Assembly (NCBI GenBank): GCA_025360565.1
Contig: JANYBY010000015.1
Location: 1-15,107, forward strand
DNA: 15,107 bases
Reading direction: 5' to 3'
DNA from: Bacteroidota bacterium
Lineage (GTDB): Bacteria; Bacteroidota; Bacteroidia; B-17B0; Aurantibacillaceae
This document shows, one piece after another, positions 12,336-15,107 of the stretch; within the stretch, counting starts at the first letter, position 1, and every line of letters begins with the position of its first letter. The position numbers and the translations under genes are program-made. The notes beneath the pieces were generated by a model. That model ran no database searches. It had not been told where the DNA came from and was given only the letters and a program-made list of their open reading frames with translations.

Positions 12336-13268
12336 ATGAGGATAATCTTACTTATTTTAGTTTTTGCTTTTTCCGCTTTGTGTTTTTCCCAAGATCCTTT
12401 TTTTACTAATACACAACAATCCCTTGTTTATTTAAATCCGTCTTTTTCGGGAAGTAATGGATTTATAAGGAATCAAGCGATTTACAGGGGTCCAATGTCA
12501 ATTTATTCATATCCACTCTATGTTACTTTCGGGAATACTTTTGACGCTTACATAAAACCGATAAGAGGCGGAATATCTGCTTCTGTTTTTTTAGATGAAC
12601 AAGGGCAAGGCCTTTTAAGAATGTCGAGCTTTAGTTTTGCTTATGCTCAACATTTTTCTTTGTTTAAAAATAAACTAAAAGTGATTCCCTCATTACAGGC
12701 AACGTATATTCAGGAAAGGCTTAATAAATCTTACTTAAATTTTGGTGACTTAATAAATTCAAGATATCCGGAAATTTGGAATTCGCAAACTACTGTGCCC
12801 GTAACTGCTAAAACCATTACCGATTTTAGTTCCGGTCTTTTGTTTCAAACAAAATATTTTAATTTTGGCGCTGCTGTATTTCATTTGCTTCAACCCAATT
12901 TAAGCTTATTTGATGTAAACAAGCTTCCCACAAAAATAACTCTTCACGCTTCCTATAATTTTTTAATAAACAGAAAAGCTAATCTTAATGTAACCGGCTT
13001 AACTAATATCCAATCAAATTTTTCTTTTTCGGCACTTAACGCTACACTCGTTTATCAAAAACTTATTTTTGGTTTAGGTTTTACCAGCGCAAGTGATGTG
13101 ATTGCAACTGTTGGTTTACATTTTAAGTCATTTAATGTGTGCTATACAATTGATGGAGGGCCTTTCAAGTTTTCGGAAAATAGATCAACCTATAACCAGC
13201 TTTCTCTCAGTCTGAATTTAAGAAAAAAAGCGGTGAGAGATTCTCTTGCGAATATGGAAAACTGGTAA
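12336..13268 (+). CDS. PorP/SprF family type IX secretion-associated membrane protein
   Basis: The product is 310 aa. MRIILLILVFAFSALCFSQ is a signal peptide, with cleavage probably just before or after Gln19. The mature start DPFFTNTQQSLVYLNPSFSGSNG is the hallmark opening of PorP/SprF proteins (QDP-[QH]-[FY]-[ST]-x(n)-[ML]-x-N-P-[AS]-[FY]-[AS]-G). Then follow RGGISASVFLDEQGQGLLR, YAQHFSLFKNKLKVIPSLQATY and repeated amphipathic beta strands ending in LSLSLNL, consistent with an outer-membrane beta-barrel. SprF-like proteins help deliver particular surface adhesins in the type IX system and usually sit beside a large adhesin gene. Here no such gene is in view: upstream is the repeat-filled spacer and downstream is a convergent glycosyltransferase. 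It is therefore an orphan copy, and its cargo is unknown. Family assignment is firm, specific role is not. Confidence 0.88.
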   Translation: MRIILLILVFAFSALCFSQDPFFTNTQQSLVYLNPSFSGSNGFIRNQAIYRGPMSIYSYPLYVTFGNTFDAYIKPIRGGISASVFLDEQGQGLLRMSSFSFAYAQHFSLFKNKLKVIPSLQATYIQERLNKSYLNFGDLINSRYPEIWNSQTTVPVTAKTITDFSSGLLFQTKYFNFGAAVFHLLQPNLSLFDVNKLPTKITLHASYNFLINRKANLNVTGLTNIQSNFSFSALNATLVYQKLIFGLGFTSASDVIATVGLHFKSFNVCYTIDGGPFKFSENRSTYNQLSLSLNLRKKAVRDSLANMENW

Positions 13269-13273
13269 CGATT

Positions 13274-13346
13274 GAACGCAGATAGCTATGATTAGCACGG
13301 ATTAAAAAATCATAACAAATCTTCATCATCATAAAAATCTGCGTTC
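13274..13346. repeat. Inverted repeat between convergent genes
   Basis: GAACGCAGAT (13274-13283) is inverted exactly as ATCTGCGTTC (13337-13346). The interior is A/T-rich with further weak pairing (ATGATT near the left arm, AATCATAA and ATCATCATAA towards the right). It shares its core with 4876-4895. The right arm lies inside the 3' end of the glycosyltransferase gene. The position between two convergent stop codons would suit a two-way terminator, but no T-tract marks one. Confidence 0.65.
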
Positions 13347-14594
13347 CAATCTTTCTTTCGGTTTTAAAAAAGCCATTGCCATCAATAAACAAATTGCCCC
13401 GTAGGTTATAAAATGCAGGTATTCCGTTACATCACTTAAACGTCTTCCAATAACTCCATCTGTTGTTAATGTAATTCCGGCGAAGGACAAGAGAACAAAA
13501 ACCAATGCGCCTAAATATATTTTTTTATAATTAGCGTTGTTTTTAATTGAATGTAATTTAATGAGAGAGTAAATACAAAAGGCATAAGCAGGCAAAACAT
13601 AAAAAAAAGAATATTTGCCCTGATGCGGGAAAATTAAAGGTGTTACAAGGCATATTAAAGCGATGTTATAAAAAAGTGTTTTTTTATTGGTTATTTTTTG
13701 AAAAGGTTTTCCAAATAAAATAGTAAGAAAAATTAAGATCGAGATTCGTACACAGGTTAAAATCAATTTAACGGTATCGGCACTTAAACTTAAAAAGTTT
13801 CGTTTTACTCCGAATTGAATTTCAGTATCCATCAGTAAAGAGGGCACCAGCGAAGAAAGGCTTGGTCTGCCCAGATCATCAACAATACTATTGGCGTTTG
13901 TGCCGCTTAAAGACAAAAACCAATCGTGCAGCAAAGTGTTGTTAAAATTAAATCCAACAAAAATGGCCGGCAAATAAATAAAAACAATTATAAATAGTAT
14001 CGTTAATAAAAAAACACGAAATTCCTTTTTATAAATTAACCATGGCAAAACAGCGATAGGAATTATTTTAATATTTGTAATGAGCGCCAGTAATGCCGCC
14101 GCCCAAATTGTTTTTTTTAAATAGATCAATCTAACACTTTCCAAAATTCCCCACACCAATAAAAAGGTCATTTGCCCAAGGTCCAAATTATCTAAAATAA
14201 ACCTTACGCTACAAACAAAACATAAAATATAAAATGCCACTCTGTTTTTTTCTGAGAGTTTTTTTATGGGAAGAAAAAAAGATAAAAGCTGAAACGTTCT
14301 GAAAATAATAGCGAAGTTCAGCGCCATCCAAATACCCGTGTAAACCGCCTGCGGTAAGGATTTTAGCGGAAATAATAAAACGGCAAAAAGCGGGCTGTAA
14401 AAATATTTTAACCCCGAAGTGCCGGATATAAGCCAAACCTCATAAGGTGTTTTTCCCTCAAAAACTAATTTAGAAGCGCCAATAAAAATGTCGAAATCTT
14501 TATCGTGTTTAACTACGCATTGGTAAATTAATAAGCCGATCAATAAAATTAAAACGCTTCCGTATTTAAAGTAAGGCGTATTAAAAAATTTCAT
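13329..14594 (-). CDS. GT87/DUF2029-family membrane glycosyltransferase
   Basis: The product is 421 aa on the minus strand, with about ten hydrophobic membrane segments. After the first helix (about 12-28) comes KHDKDFDIFIGASKLVFEGKTPYEVW and then YFYSPLFAVLLFPLKSLP, which matches the DF-x(n)-Y-x-A-[AS]-x(n)-G-x-[NT]-PY plus YPP-like signature of the polyprenyl-phosphate-sugar-dependent GT87 (DUF2029) family. Asp33 and Asp35 sit where the catalytic acidic residue is expected. Characterised members are actinobacterial mannosyl- or arabinosyltransferases; the sugar and acceptor here are unknown. The last residues (ERRFL and the TGA) are encoded by the arm of an inverted repeat, so the C-terminus may have been altered by repeat insertion. 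The peptidase gene lies 27 bases upstream on the same strand, so the two may share a transcript, though no functional link is obvious. Confidence 0.82.
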   Translation of the reverse strand: MKFFNTPYFKYGSVLILLIGLLIYQCVVKHDKDFDIFIGASKLVFEGKTPYEVWLISGTSGLKYFYSPLFAVLLFPLKSLPQAVYTGIWMALNFAIIFRTFQLLSFFLPIKKLSEKNRVAFYILCFVCSVRFILDNLDLGQMTFLLVWGILESVRLIYLKKTIWAAALLALITNIKIIPIAVLPWLIYKKEFRVFLLTILFIIVFIYLPAIFVGFNFNNTLLHDWFLSLSGTNANSIVDDLGRPSLSSLVPSLLMDTEIQFGVKRNFLSLSADTVKLILTCVRISILIFLTILFGKPFQKITNKKTLFYNIALICLVTPLIFPHQGKYSFFYVLPAYAFCIYSLIKLHSIKNNANYKKIYLGALVFVLLSFAGITLTTDGVIGRRLSDVTEYLHFITYGAICLLMAMAFLKPKERLERRFL

Positions 14595-14606
14595 GGTTAA
14601 ACACTC

Positions 14607-14622
14607 GGCGAAAATTTTCGCC
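14607..14622. repeat. Perfect 16-bp palindrome in the peptidase-glycosyltransferase gap
   Basis: GGCGAAAATTTTCGCC is fully self-complementary. On the minus strand it begins with the last base of the peptidase TAG stop codon and ends 12 bases before the glycosyltransferase ATG. As RNA it could form a GGCGA/TCGCC stem, reducing read-through or affecting re-initiation. No T-tract follows on the minus strand, so it is not a typical intrinsic terminator. Confidence 0.55.
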
Positions 14623-15107
14623 TACAAATTATCAATAAAATAATTGCAAATTTTTTCCATTAAATGGTTGCGGTCTTTTCCAAGCACGTTGTGTTCGTGG
14701 CCAGGGTAAACGTAATAATCTAATTGTATGCCTTTATCAACTGCTTTCTTTTGATACATGATACTGTGTTGCCAAACTACAACCGGATCCTGCGCTCCAT
14801 GAATCATCAATAATTTTCCTTTTAATTTATCTACGTAGTTCAATAAATTATTTTTTTCGTAGCCTTCTTTATTTTCCTGCGGCATATCCATATAACGTTC
14901 TCCATACATAATTTCGTAATAAGTCCAGTCAATTACCGGCCCGCCTGCCGCGCCAACTTTAAATACATCGGGGTAACGCGTCATTAATGAGGTGGTCATA
15001 AATCCGCCATAACTCCAGCCGTGCACACCTAAACGTTTTGCATCTACATACGGTAACGATTTTAAATAGTCAACACCTTTTAACTGATCTTCCATTTCTT
15101 TTGTGCC
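14622..15107 (-). CDS. S9 family serine peptidase (DPP IV/prolyl oligopeptidase-like), C-terminal part
   Basis: The frame continues to the window edge on the 5' side (GTKEMEDQLKGVDYL is in frame up to 15107), so the Met at 15093-15095 is internal and not a start. The 161 visible residues are the end of the alpha/beta-hydrolase catalytic domain. The triad is visible: Ser in GWSYGG (codon 15012-15014), Asp in HGAQDPVV (codon 14787-14789) and His in YPGHEHNV, probably the second His (codon 14691-14693). The opening GT-x(n)-EDQ and the ending HNVLGKDRNHL fit bacterial DPP IV-like S9 peptidases, which cut dipeptides, often after Pro, from peptides in the periplasm or outside. Location and exact specificity cannot be told because the N-terminal signal and beta-propeller are outside the window. 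The glycosyltransferase gene follows after 27 bases. Confidence 0.9.
   Translation of the reverse strand, partial: GTKEMEDQLKGVDYLKSLPYVDAKRLGVHGWSYGGFMTTSLMTRYPDVFKVGAAGGPVIDWTYYEIMYGERYMDMPQENKEGYEKNNLLNYVDKLKGKLLMIHGAQDPVVVWQHSIMYQKKAVDKGIQLDYYVYPGHEHNVLGKDRNHLMEKICNYFIDNL

Overview
The window reads as ordinary chromosome of an AT-rich Bacteroidota bacterium. The evidence is a PorP/SprF-type outer-membrane protein (type IX secretion-associated), several secreted or lipoprotein leaders, start codons without Shine-Dalgarno sequences, a sequence matching the Bacteroidota -7 promoter element TAnnTTTG, and a CysRS and DNA polymerase I of the type seen in that phylum. The order or family cannot be settled from the sequence alone. 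No tRNA, rRNA, CRISPR array, phage or transposase gene was seen.

Layout. Positions 1-1719 hold three tandem paralogous MORN/YwqK-repeat genes, the first cut by the window edge, with an intrinsic terminator between the first and second. Cysteinyl-tRNA synthetase (cysS) follows. A 90-bp MITE-like element with perfect 20-bp inverted ends starts at the base after the cysS stop codon. Next is a two-gene unit, a glutamine cyclotransferase-family lipoprotein and a small secreted protein of unknown function. A second, unrelated inverted repeat runs up to DNA polymerase I (polA), and its right arm creates a false upstream ATG for that gene. Convergent to polA is a membrane-anchored metallophosphoesterase. 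Divergent from the phosphoesterase is the most unusual gene of the window: one uninterrupted 899-codon frame encoding two complete D-alanine--D-alanine ligase modules in tandem. A roughly 300-bp gene-free stretch built from several different short dispersed-repeat-like segments separates it from a PorP/SprF-like gene. Convergent to that gene is a GT87/DUF2029 membrane glycosyltransferase whose last codons lie inside another inverted repeat. The window ends in the catalytic C-terminus of an S9 (DPP IV-like) serine peptidase, transcribed just upstream of the glycosyltransferase.

Functionally this is a mix of housekeeping genes (cysS, polA, ddl) and cell-envelope or secreted proteins, with no obvious shared pathway. 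Most intergenic regions carry palindromic repeats, so the intergenic DNA looks heavily colonised by small non-autonomous repeats.

The best candidates for something new are the covalent Ddl-Ddl pseudo-dimer, whose two halves have lost different conserved active-site residues, and the repeat families between the genes. I did not find a defence island or an obviously new multi-gene system.
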